Assembly (NCBI RefSeq): GCF_022049065.2
Contig: NZ_CP095743.1
Coordinates: forward strand, 2,619,001 to 2,683,000
DNA length: 64,000 nt
Origin: Niallia sp. Man26
GTDB lineage: Bacteria; Bacillota; Bacilli; Bacillales; Cytobacillaceae
Direction: 5' to 3'
Each line of letters begins with the position of its first letter. Within the stretch, counting starts at the first letter, position 1. The notes below the pieces were generated by a model. It was not told the origin of the DNA. It did not search any database and saw only the letters and a program-made list of their open reading frames with translations. Made by a program: the position numbers and the translations under genes. Shown here in pieces: positions 37,846-48,429 of the stretch.

Positions 37846-38673
37846 TCAAAACTGCGTGTTTTTGGCACGATAATATAAGTTGAAAATAATATTGGCCGTT
37901 TCTTCGACTGCTTTGTTCGTCACATCGATTACCGGACATTTAATTTGGTCCACAATGCTTTCAAAGTATTCTAGTTCCTGTTCGATCCGCTCAATTTGCG
38001 CATAGCTCGCACTGTCACTTAGACCTAAAGAGATCAGCCTTTCCTTGCGGATATTATTCAGTTTTTTCGGGCTGATTTTTAGACCAAAGCATTTATGTGC
38101 TGGCACTTCAAATAATTCCTTCGGAGGATCCACTTCAGGCACTATTGGCACATTGGCTACTTTCACCCGCTTATGGGCTAAAAATTGGGACAAAGGCGTC
38201 TTGGAGGTTCTTGATACACCAAGCAAAATAATATCTGCTTTTTCCAAGCCTCGCGGATCTCTGCCATCATCATATTTGACTGCAAATTCAATCGCTTCTA
38301 CTTTTTTAAAGTAGTCTTCATCAAGCTTTCTGACAAGACCTGGCTCAAACAACGGAGTTTTGCCCCAGAGCATCTGAAACTGATCGATAATAGGCCCGAT
38401 AATGTCAGCAGCGTATACACCTTCTTCAACTGCCAGCTCTTGCATATATTTGCGCATTTCTGGCTTTACAAGCGTATAAGCAATCATGCCGTGCTCTTGG
38501 CGCGCCTGGCGAATTACATCGCGTATATTGGACTTGTCTTCGACAAATGGAAACCTCTTAATGGAAACATTCACATTATGGCCGGAAAACTGGCTGATTG
38601 CTGCTTTCGTCACAAGCTCTGCTGTCTCTCCGACAGAATCAGAAACTACATAAATGATTTGCCTTTCCGTCAT
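37846..38673 (-). CDS. ppsR: Pyruvate phosphate dikinase regulatory protein (kinase/pyrophosphorylase)
   Basis: A 275-residue member of the DUF299 family. These enzymes switch PPDK or PEP synthase on and off by ADP-dependent phosphorylation and phosphate-dependent dephosphorylation. The N-terminal [16 protein letters not shown] and the P-loop-like [17 protein letters not shown] are the family signatures. The ATG has AGGAGGGTG upstream. It is immediately downstream of ccpN, as in B. subtilis (yqfL), where it is linked to gluconeogenic control. Confidence 0.93.
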   Translation of the reverse strand: MTERQIIYVVSDSVGETAELVTKAAISQFSGHNVNVSIKRFPFVEDKSNIRDVIRQARQEHGMIAYTLVKPEMRKYMQELAVEEGVYAADIIGPIIDQFQMLWGKTPLFEPGLVRKLDEDYFKKVEAIEFAVKYDDGRDPRGLEKADIILLGVSRTSKTPLSQFLAHKRVKVANVPIVPEVDPPKELFEVPAHKCFGLKISPKKLNNIRKERLISLGLSDSASYAQIERIEQELEYFESIVDQIKCPVIDVTNKAVEETANIIFNLYYRAKNTQF

Positions 38674-38687
38674 GATTCACCCTCCTC

Positions 38688-39308
38688 TTAAATTTGTTCA
38701 TTGGATAAGTCTACAAGTGCTTTTGTTATATTTGTTTTCGTTACTCTGCCAATTACCTTTAGGCCATCAAGCTCTTCCTTCACAACTGGCAATGAATCTA
38801 TTTCCCGTTCTATCAGTTTTTTACCAACATCCACAAGCTTATCATCCAAATAACAGTAAGTGATATTTGGCATTCTCGTCATGATGATGGTAACAGGCAA
38901 TGACGACAATTCCTGTTTTCCGATGCTTGCCCGAAGCATGTCCTTCCTCGAAACCACATCAGCAAGCATTTCGTTTGCATCGACGATAAAAATAGTGCCT
39001 ACATCCATCGTAAACATTGTAACGATTGCATCATAAACAGATGTTGTATCACTTGCTACAACAGGACTGGAATAATAATCCTTAACTAGCAGATTATTAA
39101 TGTTTTCTGTCTGCTCTGACGTCTTGCCAGTATAAAAATAACCGACGCGAGGCCTTGCATCAAGAAAACCTGCCATCGTTAGAATAGCGAGATCAGGGCG
39201 TAATGTGGCTCTTGTCAAATGTAAGGATTCTGCAATTTGCTCTCCAGTTATAGGTCCATTCTCTTTCACAATTTCCACAATTTGCTGTTGGCGTCTATTC
39301 AGTTTTAT
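38688..39308 (-). CDS. ccpN: CcpN catabolite repressor, unusual start
   Basis: A repressor of gluconeogenic genes with an N-terminal winged helix (ITGEQIAESLHLTRATLRPD) and two CBS domains (about 75-205; VYDAIVTMFTMDVGTIFIVD and LIEREIDSLPVV). The first canonical start is GTG 39278, but that would cut off the first helix. The conserved sequence continues upstream as TIKLNRRQQQIV, like the B. subtilis start, without ATG, GTG or TTG. I place the start at ATA 39308, eight bases after AAGGTGGTG. ACG 39311 is possible. A one-base change in an AAAA run would put ATG 39315 in frame. Confidence 0.8.
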   Translation of the reverse strand: MKLNRRQQQIVEIVKENGPITGEQIAESLHLTRATLRPDLAILTMAGFLDARPRVGYFYTGKTSEQTENINNLLVKDYYSSPVVASDTTSVYDAIVTMFTMDVGTIFIVDANEMLADVVSRKDMLRASIGKQELSSLPVTIIMTRMPNITYCYLDDKLVDVGKKLIEREIDSLPVVKEELDGLKVIGRVTKTNITKALVDLSNEQI

Positions 39309-39351
39309 CGTTCATTCACCACCTTAGAAATAAAGCTTTAGAAAGCAAATT

Positions 39352-39398
39352 AAAAATAAAGCAGGTGGAGAAACCTCCACCACAGCTGCTTTATTTTT
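39352..39398. terminator. Terminator of glyQS
   Basis: A long stem: AATAAAGCAG with CTGCTTTATT outside and GGTGGAG with CTCCACC inside, ending in T5. It follows the glyS stop on the minus strand. Confidence 0.85.
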
Positions 39399-39400
39399 GC

Positions 39401-41467
39401 TTATTTAACCAAAATTTCCGAAACATATGCAAATCTTGTAATCATATCAGCAAGCTCTGACATTTGGTTTAATCTGTTTTCTTTCAAAGCTGGATTATCT
39501 GTCATTACCATCGTATTGTCGAAGTACAATGCAATCGTTCCTTCAAGAGAAGTTAGAAGTTGGAAATATGCTTCCTCATCTGTATTGTCTGTCAGTTTTT
39601 CTTTTACTGATTGCACAGCACTGTAAAGATTGCGTTCCTCTTCATTTTCGAACAGAGATGGATTTACCTGTCCTTTACTTTCCGCTTTTTTAGATATATT
39701 TATAACACGCGCTAATGCTTCTATTCCGTTTTTAAAGCCAGCATCGTTTTTATGACTGTCTAACACATTAGCTTTTCTCAGCAGGCTTGCAGGGCTTCCT
39801 AATTGATCAAAAAGAACAGCATCAATTAAATCATAGCGGATGCCTTCTTCCTGAAGGATATGCTTAATGCGCGCCTTAAAGAAGTCCATGATATTCTTTT
39901 GCAGCTCTTGCTCTGGCGTTTTTGCAATATCCTTAACATTATTCATTGCCAATTCGACAAGCTCTTCCACTGTCAAATTCCAATCTTTATCCATTAAAGT
40001 TTGCACGACTCCTGTAGCCTGTCTTCGCAATGCATACGGATCTTGTGATCCAGTTGGAATCATACCAATTGCAAAGAAGGAAACAATAGTATCAAGTTTT
40101 TCAGCAATCGCTAGTGCTGCTCCTTCATTGCTTGAAGCTGTATTATCGTCTGCGTGACGAGGCATATAATGCTCATTAATTGCCTTAGCCACAGCAGGAG
40201 CTTCTCCTTTTTGACTTGCATATTTTTCTCCCATTAGTCCTTGAAGCTCAGGGAACTCATAGACCATATTTGTTACAAGGTCAAATTTTGAAATCTGCGC
40301 AGCACGATCCGCATTTGTCTTTTCTTCAGCAGAAAAGGACAGCTTTTCAGCAATTTTGTTTGTTAGGCCTTGAACTCTTGCCACCTTCTCTGAAAGTGTG
40401 CCGATTTCTTCATGATAAACAATTGATTGAAGCTTCGTTAACAGCTTTTCAATATCCTGCTTCTGATCTTCCTTATAGAAGAAGGCAGCATCGGCAAGAC
40501 GCGCTCTCAGCACTTTTTCATTCCCTTTTGCCACTTTGTCCAAATGATTATGATTTCCATTGCGGACAGTAATAAAGAAAGGCAGCAGCTTATCATCTTT
40601 TGACTTAACCGGGAAATAGCGCTGATGCTCCTTCATGCTTGTAATTAATACTTCAGTCGGAAGCTCTAGGAATGATTCTTCAAACTTTCCGTACAAAGCA
40701 GTCGGATATTCTACTAGATTATTTACTTCCTCCAGCAAATCTGCATCAATAGGAATAACCCAATCATTTTCTTCTTCAATTTTTTTAATTTGTGAAAGGA
40801 TAGCCGCTTTTCTCTCTTCTGGGTTTACGATGACAAATTGGCCAAGCAGTGCTTCTTTATATTCTTTCGGAGCTGCAAAGCTGATTTCTTCACCAAGGAA
40901 GCGATGACCAGTTGATTTGCGGTCTGCCTCCACACCAGTGATGGAGAACGGAATTACTTCGTTGCCAAATAATGCAGCAATCCACTTAATCGGACGAATA
41001 TAGCGAAGATCATTATTTGCCCAACGCATATTTTTAGGGAATGACAAGCTTAAGATAATGTCCTTTAATGCAGGCAGCAAATCAACAGTTGCTTGCCCTT
41101 TTATAAATTTCTTCACATGGACATATTCAACACCGTTGATTTCTTTGAAATAGATATCCTCAACAGAAGCATTTTGCCCTCTTGTAAAGCCTATCGCCGC
41201 TTTTGACCATTCCCCTTTTTCATCAAGGGCAATCTTCTTAGCTGGTCCTTTTGCTTCTTCCTCGATATCTTTTTGTGCTTCGTCAAGCTCACTTACAAGA
41301 ACAGCAAGACGTCTTGGCGTAGAAAATGCTTCAACAGTGGAATATTGCAATTGCTTTTCATTCAGCCATGCTTCCACCTTCTCTTTTAAGCTGTTCATGC
41401 TGCTTGTTACAAAGCGGGCAGGCATTTCCTCTAAACCTATCTCTAGCAATAAATCTTTTTGACTCAT
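39401..41467 (-). CDS. glyS: Glycyl-tRNA synthetase beta subunit
   Basis: A 688-residue subunit of the bacterial alpha2-beta2 enzyme; it contains the tRNA-binding and HD-like parts. It begins MSQKDLLLEIGLEEMPARF, typical of GlyS, and has KNMRW, RPIKWIAALFG and SMKEHQRYFPV. The C-terminal anticodon-binding part is helical. ATG 41467 has AGGAGG ten bases upstream; TTG 41476 is too close to it. It starts five bases after glyQ ends, so the two are co-expressed. Confidence 0.96.
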   Translation of the reverse strand: MSQKDLLLEIGLEEMPARFVTSSMNSLKEKVEAWLNEKQLQYSTVEAFSTPRRLAVLVSELDEAQKDIEEEAKGPAKKIALDEKGEWSKAAIGFTRGQNASVEDIYFKEINGVEYVHVKKFIKGQATVDLLPALKDIILSLSFPKNMRWANNDLRYIRPIKWIAALFGNEVIPFSITGVEADRKSTGHRFLGEEISFAAPKEYKEALLGQFVIVNPEERKAAILSQIKKIEEENDWVIPIDADLLEEVNNLVEYPTALYGKFEESFLELPTEVLITSMKEHQRYFPVKSKDDKLLPFFITVRNGNHNHLDKVAKGNEKVLRARLADAAFFYKEDQKQDIEKLLTKLQSIVYHEEIGTLSEKVARVQGLTNKIAEKLSFSAEEKTNADRAAQISKFDLVTNMVYEFPELQGLMGEKYASQKGEAPAVAKAINEHYMPRHADDNTASSNEGAALAIAEKLDTIVSFFAIGMIPTGSQDPYALRRQATGVVQTLMDKDWNLTVEELVELAMNNVKDIAKTPEQELQKNIMDFFKARIKHILQEEGIRYDLIDAVLFDQLGSPASLLRKANVLDSHKNDAGFKNGIEALARVINISKKAESKGQVNPSLFENEEERNLYSAVQSVKEKLTDNTDEEAYFQLLTSLEGTIALYFDNTMVMTDNPALKENRLNQMSELADMITRFAYVSEILVK

Positions 41468-41472
41468 ACTAA

Positions 41473-42351
41473 TCAAACCTCCTTGCCTTTTAAAATAGGG
41501 AATCCTAATTTCTCACGCTCTTCATAGAATGTTTTGGCCACTTTACGTGCTAAAGTTCGGCATCTTCCAATATAGCCGGTACGCTCTGTTACAGAAATCG
41601 CACCTCTAGCATCAAGCAAGTTAAATACGTGGGAACATTTTAAAACATAATCGTATGCTGGATGAACTAAGCCTTCATCCATTTGGCGATGTGCTTCTTT
41701 CTCGTAGACACTAAACAGGTTAAACAGCATATCTACATCTGAAGTTTCAAAAGTGTATTTGCTGTGCTCAAATTCAGGCTGATAGAAAATATCTCTGATA
41801 GTAAAGCCGTCTGTCCACTCTAAATCAAACACATTTTCTTTATCTTGGATATAAGAAGCCAATCTTTCAATACCGTATGTTATTTCAACAGAAACTGGCT
41901 TACACTCTAAACCGCCAACTTGCTGGAAGTAAGTGAACTGAGTAATCTCCATGCCGTCAAGCCATACTTCCCAGCCTAAACCAGCACAGCCTAATGACGG
42001 GTTCTCCCAGTTATCCTCAACGAAGCGGATATCATGCTCTAAAGGATTGATGCCAAGTGCTTTAAGCGAATCCAAGTAAAGTTCTTGAATATTATCAGGT
42101 GATGGCTTCATAATCACCTGGAATTGATGATGCTGATACAGACGGTTCGGGTTTTCCCCATAACGTCCATCTGCCGGTCTTCTGGACGGTTCTACATAAG
42201 CCACATTCCAAGGCTCAGGACCGATTGCTCTTAAGAAAGTGTAAGGGCTCATTGTTCCAGCCCCTTTTTCTACATCATATGCCTGCATTAAAATACAACC
42301 ATAATCTGACCAATGCTTTTGCAATGTTAAAATCATGTTTTGAATATTCAT
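41473..42351 (-). CDS. glyQ: Glycyl-tRNA synthetase alpha subunit
   Basis: The 292-residue catalytic subunit with class II motifs: [16 protein letters not shown] at the start, [47 protein letters not shown] and [14 protein letters not shown] 42351 is set by GGAGG upstream and the usual start; the longer open frame reads through the T-box leader. The operon is controlled by the glycine T-box upstream. Confidence 0.96.
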   Translation of the reverse strand: MNIQNMILTLQKHWSDYGCILMQAYDVEKGAGTMSPYTFLRAIGPEPWNVAYVEPSRRPADGRYGENPNRLYQHHQFQVIMKPSPDNIQELYLDSLKALGINPLEHDIRFVEDNWENPSLGCAGLGWEVWLDGMEITQFTYFQQVGGLECKPVSVEITYGIERLASYIQDKENVFDLEWTDGFTIRDIFYQPEFEHSKYTFETSDVDMLFNLFSVYEKEAHRQMDEGLVHPAYDYVLKCSHVFNLLDARGAISVTERTGYIGRCRTLARKVAKTFYEEREKLGFPILKGKEV

Positions 42352-42441
42352 GTCAGCTTCAGCCTCCAAAAAATTTATTTTTCTTGTCAATTGATAGAAG
42401 TCAAAAGAATTTATGTAATCATTTTTTTGCCTAAAGACAAC

Positions 42442-42658
42442 AAAAAAACTCCCGCCCCTATGCCAATTATTGACATAGGGACGAGAGTTTACCCGCGGTT
42501 CCACCCTATTTGCTGCAGACTTGTGCAGCCACCTTCATGTAAATGTCGCTCCATGAACGCCTTCCTTAAAGCTCTTGCACCTAGCTTTCACTATCCTAGG
42601 CTCGCTGGATCAAGAGGAGTTTAAGTACTACTTTCTTTTCAACGCAACTGTTTATTTA
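42442..42658 (-). promoter_or_regulatory. Glycine T-box leader of glyQS
   Basis: The T-box core AGGGTGGAACCGCG lies at 42507-42494. Stem I closes with GTTGC/GCGAC and contains AGTA. The bulge after TTTAAG reads GAAGGCGTTC with GGC (42561-42559), a glycine codon, in the specifier position. A terminator follows (stem over 42490-42449, T7 at 42448-42442). Uncharged glycyl tRNA should favour readthrough. Confidence 0.93.
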
Positions 42659-42664
42659 CAAAAA

Positions 42665-42693
42665 ATATTATCTAAAAAAATTTCAATTGTCAA
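42665..42693 (-). promoter_or_regulatory. Promoter of the glyQS T-box transcript
   Basis: TTGACA (42693-42688), a 17-base spacer and TAATAT (42670-42665) directly before stem I. Confidence 0.75.
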
Positions 42694-42724
42694 CCTTCAT
42701 CTTCATTTAAATCCTATATACTAC

Positions 42725-43483
42725 TCACTTCGTGAAGTCACTGCCAAAGCTTTTAATCGACTGCAGAAATTTTTTTGATTTTAAATACAAACCTGAGTAT
42801 TCATCATAATAGGCTGAAATAATCGTATTAAGCTCTTCTTTCGTTGCGTCTTTGACTGAAATATTACCAAGCCTTGCTAAGTCAAAATAATAAAAGACTC
42901 GCAGCAGCTTTACAGCAGCCTGGGACATTTTGTAGTGATATGGATCATGTTCGAGACAGCGATGACATAATAGGCCGCCCTCTCTTATGGAAAAGGCAAA
43001 CTGACCGTCTGTTGCACCACAATTTGTGCATTTATCAAGAACTGGATATAGTCCTAGTACGTTCAGCATCTTCATTTCATAAATATTAGACAAAATCTGG
43101 GCATCATAGCCTTCATTCATATAATTTAATGTTTGCTGCAATAACTCAAAATGAAATGGATTAGGCTTCTTATCTTCTGTACAGCGGTCTGTCAGCTCAA
43201 CAACATAACTTGCATAAGCTGTCAGCATGATATCTTCTTTAATGGCACGAAAACTCGTAATCATTTCCCCTTGCTGCACAAGCCCGAGACCACTTGAACG
43301 CTGCACCAAGTAGTAAGCATATGTAAAAGGCTGGGTAACAGCAGAGAGCCTGCTGTTCGTCTTCTTTGCACCTCTTGCCATTACACCAACCTTGCCCCAT
43401 TCACGGGTATATAATGTTGTAATCTTATTTGTCTCTCCATAATCTGTCGTTCTAATGACGATGCCTTCACATTTTTCAAGCAT
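42725..43483 (-). CDS. recO: DNA repair protein RecO
   Basis: A 252-residue recombination mediator that helps load RecA with RecR. The N-terminal OB fold begins [20 protein letters not shown] and contains [17 protein letters not shown]. The C-terminal zinc site has CTNCG and CHRC. ATG 43483 corresponds to the usual start of RecO in Bacillus; ATG 43495 is in frame and cannot be excluded. It follows yqzL and era as in B. subtilis. Confidence 0.94.
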   Translation of the reverse strand: MLEKCEGIVIRTTDYGETNKITTLYTREWGKVGVMARGAKKTNSRLSAVTQPFTYAYYLVQRSSGLGLVQQGEMITSFRAIKEDIMLTAYASYVVELTDRCTEDKKPNPFHFELLQQTLNYMNEGYDAQILSNIYEMKMLNVLGLYPVLDKCTNCGATDGQFAFSIREGGLLCHRCLEHDPYHYKMSQAAVKLLRVFYYFDLARLGNISVKDATKEELNTIISAYYDEYSGLYLKSKKFLQSIKSFGSDFTK

Positions 43484-43514
43484 CACCCTCACCATCCCTA
43501 TCTATGGGACAGGA

Positions 43515-43658
43515 CTATGAGATAGGAAAATCAATATCGGCTAGTTCCTCTTCTTGTGCATTCGGTATCTCATGGTTAGCCTTTTCTAACTCCTTAAAAA
43601 GTAGATACGTATCTATGCTACCTGTTTGCGAAAAAACCTTCCAGGTAAAGTCTAACAT
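43515..43658 (-). CDS. yqzL: YqzL family small protein
   Basis: A 47-residue protein: MLDFTWKVFSQTGSIDTYLL, then FKELEKANHEIPNAQEEELA and the end DIDFPIS. This is the same length and pattern as B. subtilis YqzL, which lies between era and recO there too. The ATG has AAGGTGGGGG upstream. The acidic, helical protein has no known function. It is too short for many gene finders. Confidence 0.9.
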   Translation of the reverse strand: MLDFTWKVFSQTGSIDTYLLFKELEKANHEIPNAQEEELADIDFPIS

Positions 43659-43789
43659 GATAAACCCCCACCTTTTTTGATTTAATCTAGCTTAATTATT
43701 GCCTTAACCTTATCATAGCCTGTCTTTATAAAAACATGAGACGAAAATTTTGCTAATTTTATTTCTGTATATTCTATTTACGCTTTAAA

Positions 43790-44710
43790 TTAATACTCGT
43801 CTTCTCTAAAGCCAAAGTCTCTTAATTGGGACATCTTGTTTCTCCAGTCCTTTTGCACTTTAACCCAAAGCTCGAGGAACACTTTATTTCCAAGCAGATT
43901 TTCGATATCTGTTCTTGCTCTTTTTCCAATTTCCTTCAGCATGCCGCCTTGCTTGCCGATAATGATTCCTTTTTGTGAATCCCTTTCAACAACAATTGTC
44001 GCCATTACATGCACAACATCATTTTGTTTTCTTTCCATTTTTTCAATAACTACCGCTAAAGAATGAGGGATTTCCTCTCTCGTTAAGTGCAGAGCCTTTT
44101 CCCTGATTAATTCTGAAACGATGAAACGTTCTGGATGGTCTGTTACTTGATCTGCCGGATAGAACTGTGGACCTTCTGGCATATATTTTTTAATTTGGGT
44201 TAGCAATGTTTCCACATTGTTACCTTCTAAAGCAGAAATAGGAATTATTTCTTTAAACGGGTATTTTTCCTTGTATGAGTCAATCACCGTCAGCAGTTTA
44301 TCTGGGTGAATGGTATCAATCTTATTGACCACTAAGAAAATAGGCGTTTTGATATTCTCAAATTTCTCCAGAATGAATTCTTCCCCTTTTCCGAATCCTT
44401 CCTCTGCATTAACCATAAACAAGATAAGATCTACTTCTTTTAAGGTGTTTTGTGCAACCTTCATCATAAAATCGCCAAGTCTATGTTTCGGCTTATGAAT
44501 TCCTGGTGTATCAATAAAGATCAGCTGAGAGTCATCTGTCGTCAGCACACCTTGCACTTTATTTCTAGTTGTTTGCGGCTTATCGCTCATAATAGCGATT
44601 TTCTGGCCGATTACACGGTTCAAAAAGGTTGATTTTCCGACGTTTGGCCGTCCGATAATAGAGATAAATCCTGATTTATGTTCCTTGTTGCTGTTATTAT
44701 TTAAGTCCAT
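43790..44710 (-). CDS. era: Ribosome-assembly GTPase Era
   Basis: A 306-residue GTPase that binds 16S rRNA near its 3' end and helps 30S assembly. The G motifs are [21 protein letters not shown] and NKID. The C-terminal KH domain has [18 protein letters not shown]. The ATG follows GGAGG. In B. subtilis cdd lies next upstream; here it is missing and a 411-base gap separates era from dgkA. Confidence 0.97.
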   Translation of the reverse strand: MDLNNNSNKEHKSGFISIIGRPNVGKSTFLNRVIGQKIAIMSDKPQTTRNKVQGVLTTDDSQLIFIDTPGIHKPKHRLGDFMMKVAQNTLKEVDLILFMVNAEEGFGKGEEFILEKFENIKTPIFLVVNKIDTIHPDKLLTVIDSYKEKYPFKEIIPISALEGNNVETLLTQIKKYMPEGPQFYPADQVTDHPERFIVSELIREKALHLTREEIPHSLAVVIEKMERKQNDVVHVMATIVVERDSQKGIIIGKQGGMLKEIGKRARTDIENLLGNKVFLELWVKVQKDWRNKMSQLRDFGFREDEY

Positions 44711-45121
44711 TTAATGCCTCCGATAAAATTGCTCTTTAAGCAGCATTTTCGCCGCTGTAAATTTTTTTGAATGTCTGCTGATTCCTGTTTGATTGCCGGT
44801 GATGCTCTAAGGCCGAAAGACAACCGCCCATGCGCTTATTCAACTATGTTTAGTACTACAAGGAAGTAGTTAGCGCATCTGCTTCATATATTCGCCTCTT
44901 TTTGTTTTTTTTACTCCAAAAGACTTTGGCTGTTCCCTATTTTATAAAAAGAAAAGAACGTTTTCAAATAAGCAGATGTAATTTCTGTATTTGCACACAT
45001 ATGTATATCCTTTTATAGCCCTATTAAAATTATATACTATCTTCTCTGCTGATGAAAGCTTATTAGCCAGCAAGCCTGCTAGGTAATTCTATTCAACAAA
45101 CAAAAAAAGAGCAAGGGAGTT
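44711..45121. other. Intergenic gap dgkA/era where cdd is expected
   Basis: 411 bases without credible coding sequence. I looked for a cytidine deaminase fragment (HAE or PCxxC motifs) and saw none. It holds a leftward promoter (next entry) and otherwise nothing I can name. Confidence 0.55.
44939..44967 (-). promoter_or_regulatory. Putative SigA promoter of era
   Basis: TTGAAA (44967-44962), a 17-base spacer and TAAAAT (44944-44939). The -35 lies within TTGAAAACGTTC, a partial match to cre that I do not count as a site. Confidence 0.6.
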
Positions 45122-45523
45122 TTAAATCCCAATGCTCATGAGTTGCATTATTTCCGGTACAAAAACGAACATTCCGATTATAAGGGCAATGATGGCTGCA
45201 AACAATACTGCACCTGCTGCAATATCCTTTGCTTGTTTTGCCAATGGATGATATTTCTCTGTTACAAGATCTACAACACGCTCAAGGGCAGTGTTCATCA
45301 ATTCCATACAGATGACCAGCCCGATTGCAATAGAAAGGAACATCCAGTTTTGTACAGAAATATGAAAAACAAATCCCAACAATATGACAAGCGCTGTAAA
45401 ACATAAATGTATCCGTAAATTTCTTTCTTTCTTCACAGCCGATATAATGCCAATGAACGCAAGGCGAAAGGAAGATAGCTGACTGTTCTTCTGAATCCTT
45501 TTATCTTTGGAGTCCAAATTCAT
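45122..45523 (-). CDS. dgkA: Undecaprenol kinase (DgkA family)
   Basis: A 133-residue membrane kinase with three helices, from about residue 33 to the end. The catalytic signature [15 protein letters not shown] is intact, and [16 protein letters not shown] follows. In B. subtilis this protein phosphorylates undecaprenol and so feeds lipid carrier to wall synthesis. The start overlaps the end of ybeY by 23 bases, so the two are translated in coupling. Confidence 0.93.
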   Translation of the reverse strand: MNLDSKDKRIQKNSQLSSFRLAFIGIISAVKKERNLRIHLCFTALVILLGFVFHISVQNWMFLSIAIGLVICMELMNTALERVVDLVTEKYHPLAKQAKDIAAGAVLFAAIIALIIGMFVFVPEIMQLMSIGI

Positions 45524-45971
45524 CTAAAATTTCCTTTTGAAGAGTAAACATTACTTCTTCTTCCTCTTTTGTAAGATGATCATATCCTAACAGGTGGAGA
45601 AAACCGTGAACAGCTAGAAAACCTAGCTCGCGTGAATAAGTATGACCATATTCCTCTGCTTGCTCCTTTGTCCTGTCGACAGATATGATAATATCGCCGA
45701 GCACCCGTGGCATATCCACTCCTACAAGCTCTATTTCCCCTTCTCCAAGCTCTTCCATTGCAAAGGAAATAACATCTGTCGCCTGGTCTTTATTGCGGTA
45801 TTCTTTATTGATTTCCTGGATGCGGTCATTATCGACAAATGTAACCGAAAGCTCAATATTTCCCGACAAGTTTTGTTTTTGCGCCGCAAACATCAACAAT
45901 TTCTCTACTAATTCTTGGTCTGCTGCTGCCACCTTTGTAGTTTCATCAATAAAATCTATTTCTAAATTCAT
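45501..45971 (-). CDS. ybeY: Endoribonuclease YbeY
   Basis: A 156-residue metal-dependent RNase for 16S rRNA maturation and ribosome quality control. The zinc motif is [11 protein letters not shown] (H-x3-H-x5-H), preceded by GDIIISVD. The start is set at ATG 45971 with AAAGGATG upstream; TTG 45977 is closer to it. It lies between pgpH and dgkA, as yqfG does in B. subtilis. Confidence 0.95.
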   Translation of the reverse strand: MNLEIDFIDETTKVAAADQELVEKLLMFAAQKQNLSGNIELSVTFVDNDRIQEINKEYRNKDQATDVISFAMEELGEGEIELVGVDMPRVLGDIIISVDRTKEQAEEYGHTYSRELGFLAVHGFLHLLGYDHLTKEEEEVMFTLQKEILDEFGLQR

Positions 45972-45985
45972 ATTCAATTCATCCT

Positions 45986-48139
45986 TTACTTCTTCATGTC
46001 GGGATATTCTATTCTTGAATGAAATATCCCTTTTAATGTTTCACAGAGTGTGTTGCGAACCTGTTCTAATTCCTTTAAGGTAAGATCACAATCATCGAGC
46101 TGCCCGTCTTGAAGGCGGTCTGCAATAATATTTTTAATCAGGCTTTCAATTTGATCTGGTGTAGGGGAGCTTAGACTTCGTACAGCCGCTTCCACACTAT
46201 CAGCAATTCCTATGATTGCTGCCTCCCTTGATTGCGCTTTTGGTCCCGGGTAGCGGAAGTCGTCTTCTGCAGCATCAGGATTTTTTTCTTTTGCCTTATA
46301 ATAAAAGAACTTTAGCAGGGACGTGCCATGATGCTGTTCGGCAATATCAATAATCTCTTTCGGCATTTTTGAGCTTTTTAAAAGCTGCGCTCCATCCGTT
46401 GCATGAGCAATAATAATATTTTTGCTGGCAGCAGGCGGAAGACGGTCATGGGGGTTCCCCATATTCATCTGGTTTTCAATAAAAAACTGCGGTCTTTTTG
46501 TTTTGCCTATGTCATGATAATAACAGCCAACTCTTGCTAACAAACCATTTGCACCGATTGCTTCACATGCTGCCTCCGCCAAATTAGCAACCATTACACT
46601 GTGGTGATACGTTCCCGGAGCTTCAGTCAAAATCTTTCGCAATAACGGATGATTAGGGTTTGAAAGCTCAATCAGCTTCATCGTTGACAGGATGTTAAAG
46701 CCAGTTTCAAAAAACGGCAGTATCCCTATTGTCAAAACAGCCGATATAATTCCTGATAGAATGGCACTTAATAGATAAAATCCATATTCTGTTGCTTCAA
46801 GCTGACCATTTTGCATATAGAGCATGCCAAGGATTGTAATGATATTAATCAGTGCAACTAGCAAGCCTGCCTGCAAAATATTGGAACGCTGATTATGCTT
46901 TTTCAAAAACTGGATGCCTGCAATTCCCCCTGCTAATATATATATTCCAATACCGACATGGAATGCTCCTGCCGTTCCTTCATTGAACATAATCATCCCG
47001 CATACTGCTAGGGCAATGGTTACAAAGATTGCTAATTTCTCTTCAATTAAAATTTTTATCAGCATAACAGCCATTGCTGCTGGGAAGAAATAGCCGATTT
47101 CAATAATGTCCTCCTGCTGAAACAGGCTGATTGCTTTCATAATGAGAATGGAAATGATGAAAATAATTGAGAACATTAAATCATAGCCTTTAGTCCCCTT
47201 GTTTCTTCGGTCAATGCCGGCTATATAAAAGTAAAATAAACAAACAATAGACAGGACGATTAAGCCAAGCCCTAAAAACGGCTTACTCGTGTGTTCTGTA
47301 TCCAGCAAGCCGACTAAACCAAGCTGACGGTAAACCTCCCTGCTAATAAGCTGTCCTTCTTCTACAAGAATTTGCCCTTGCAGTATTTTAACAGGCTCTA
47401 CACTGTCTACTGCTTGCTGTCTCAGCTCCTCCGTACCTGTCGGATCATAGAATTCATTTTGGATAATCGCAAATCTTCCTAAGTCAATAACAGCACTTTT
47501 TATATCGCTGTTAATGCCGCTGCTGTTCCTCAGCTCGTCTTCCACTCGCTTTTTAGCATTTTCCACATCATCTGCCGGTATTTTGCTGCTCATAACAGAG
47601 TTAATCGCGGTGACTGTAATATCCTCTGCAATTTCGAGTTCTTCCTCAGATGAAGCAAGCAGCTCCTTAAGCGTGCTGTCCATAATCTCATTTGTTACAT
47701 TTGCAGTCAGCTTTTCCTTTAGCAAAGAAAGTTTCTTATCAGGAGTAATACTGCTTGTATTAGTAGCTTTACTGTCTGTTTCTCCACTATCTGCTGCCTT
47801 TTCTGCCTCATTGTTCACCTCTGTCACAGAATCGAAAATAGAGGTAATTAAATCAACACGGTTTTGGGCAATTTCTTTATTTACAACGTATACATCTTGC
47901 ACTTGGTTTTTATTATCTTCTTTTTTCTTTTCCGTGCTTTCCGTATCTTCCACCGTTAAGGGAGAGCGAATCGTCTCGTTGGCGACAGTAAACACATCTA
48001 CATTTAACTTTTCCGGTTTAACATTGCTGTACATCGAGAAAAACAATACCGCTCCAATAAGCACAAATAGCAAGATCCGAATTGCTGTTTTGTTTAGAAA
48101 ACGGTTCTTATTATGTATGATTTTTTGAAGAAATCCCAT
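45986..48139 (-). CDS. pgpH: Cyclic-di-AMP phosphodiesterase PgpH (7TM-HD)
   Basis: A 717-residue protein: one N-terminal helix, a large extracytoplasmic 7TMR-HD sensor part (about 35-275), seven helices (about 290-480), then a cytosolic HD domain with [24 protein letters not shown] and an EQHHGT motif. Such proteins degrade c-di-AMP, which controls potassium and wall balance. A Ser/Thr/Glu-rich low-complexity stretch lies near residues 105-125. The ATG has AGGAGG upstream. Order phoH-pgpH-ybeY-dgkA is as in B. subtilis. Confidence 0.94.
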   Translation of the reverse strand: MGFLQKIIHNKNRFLNKTAIRILLFVLIGAVLFFSMYSNVKPEKLNVDVFTVANETIRSPLTVEDTESTEKKKEDNKNQVQDVYVVNKEIAQNRVDLITSIFDSVTEVNNEAEKAADSGETDSKATNTSSITPDKKLSLLKEKLTANVTNEIMDSTLKELLASSEEELEIAEDITVTAINSVMSSKIPADDVENAKKRVEDELRNSSGINSDIKSAVIDLGRFAIIQNEFYDPTGTEELRQQAVDSVEPVKILQGQILVEEGQLISREVYRQLGLVGLLDTEHTSKPFLGLGLIVLSIVCLFYFYIAGIDRRNKGTKGYDLMFSIIFIISILIMKAISLFQQEDIIEIGYFFPAAMAVMLIKILIEEKLAIFVTIALAVCGMIMFNEGTAGAFHVGIGIYILAGGIAGIQFLKKHNQRSNILQAGLLVALINIITILGMLYMQNGQLEATEYGFYLLSAILSGIISAVLTIGILPFFETGFNILSTMKLIELSNPNHPLLRKILTEAPGTYHHSVMVANLAEAACEAIGANGLLARVGCYYHDIGKTKRPQFFIENQMNMGNPHDRLPPAASKNIIIAHATDGAQLLKSSKMPKEIIDIAEQHHGTSLLKFFYYKAKEKNPDAAEDDFRYPGPKAQSREAAIIGIADSVEAAVRSLSSPTPDQIESLIKNIIADRLQDGQLDDCDLTLKELEQVRNTLCETLKGIFHSRIEYPDMKK

Positions 48140-48429
48140 TGTAACCTCCTAACTAACTGACAGATACCTCATGATTATATGTAAAAACTTAAAAATACTT
48201 ATTAAACCTGATATTTATGTAAAATAATATCAGTTTTTCGCCATGTTTTCATCTTTTTTCTCGATATATCGCTTTACTAGCAGGGTTTAAGCGTAAAAAT
48301 CCAGTTTTTTTAGCAAAAAATGACTAATATCCCTAGTCTGACCCCTACTTAGACGAAACAAACTATAGGCGCAAAGAAAAAGGCAAACCATGCTTATCTG
48401 ATTAAGATGGTTTGCCTTTTACACTTACA
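48140..48429. other. Intergenic region phoH/pgpH
   Basis: 290 bases, AT-rich, without a gene. It holds the phoH terminator at one end and presumably the promoter of the pgpH unit, which I cannot place with confidence. Confidence 0.45.
48378..48420. terminator. Terminator of the yqfCD-phoH unit
   Basis: 14-base arms (48378-48391 and 48407-48420) pair perfectly, with inner CTTA/TAAG pairing and A4/T4 ends. Confidence 0.85.

Noticed and set aside
44950..44968. cre-like sequence at the era promoter
   Set aside because: The match breaks at a conserved C, and such partial matches are common in AT-rich DNA; no reason for catabolite control of era.
47750..47830. Low-complexity Ser/Thr/Glu stretch in pgpH as a possible insertion
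   Set aside because: The frame is continuous and disordered linkers are common in the sensor part of this family.
47514..48128. Plus-strand open frame opposite the outer domain of pgpH, 204 codons
   Set aside because: Ser/Thr/Phe-rich shadow of the acidic pgpH segment with no ribosome site or homology.
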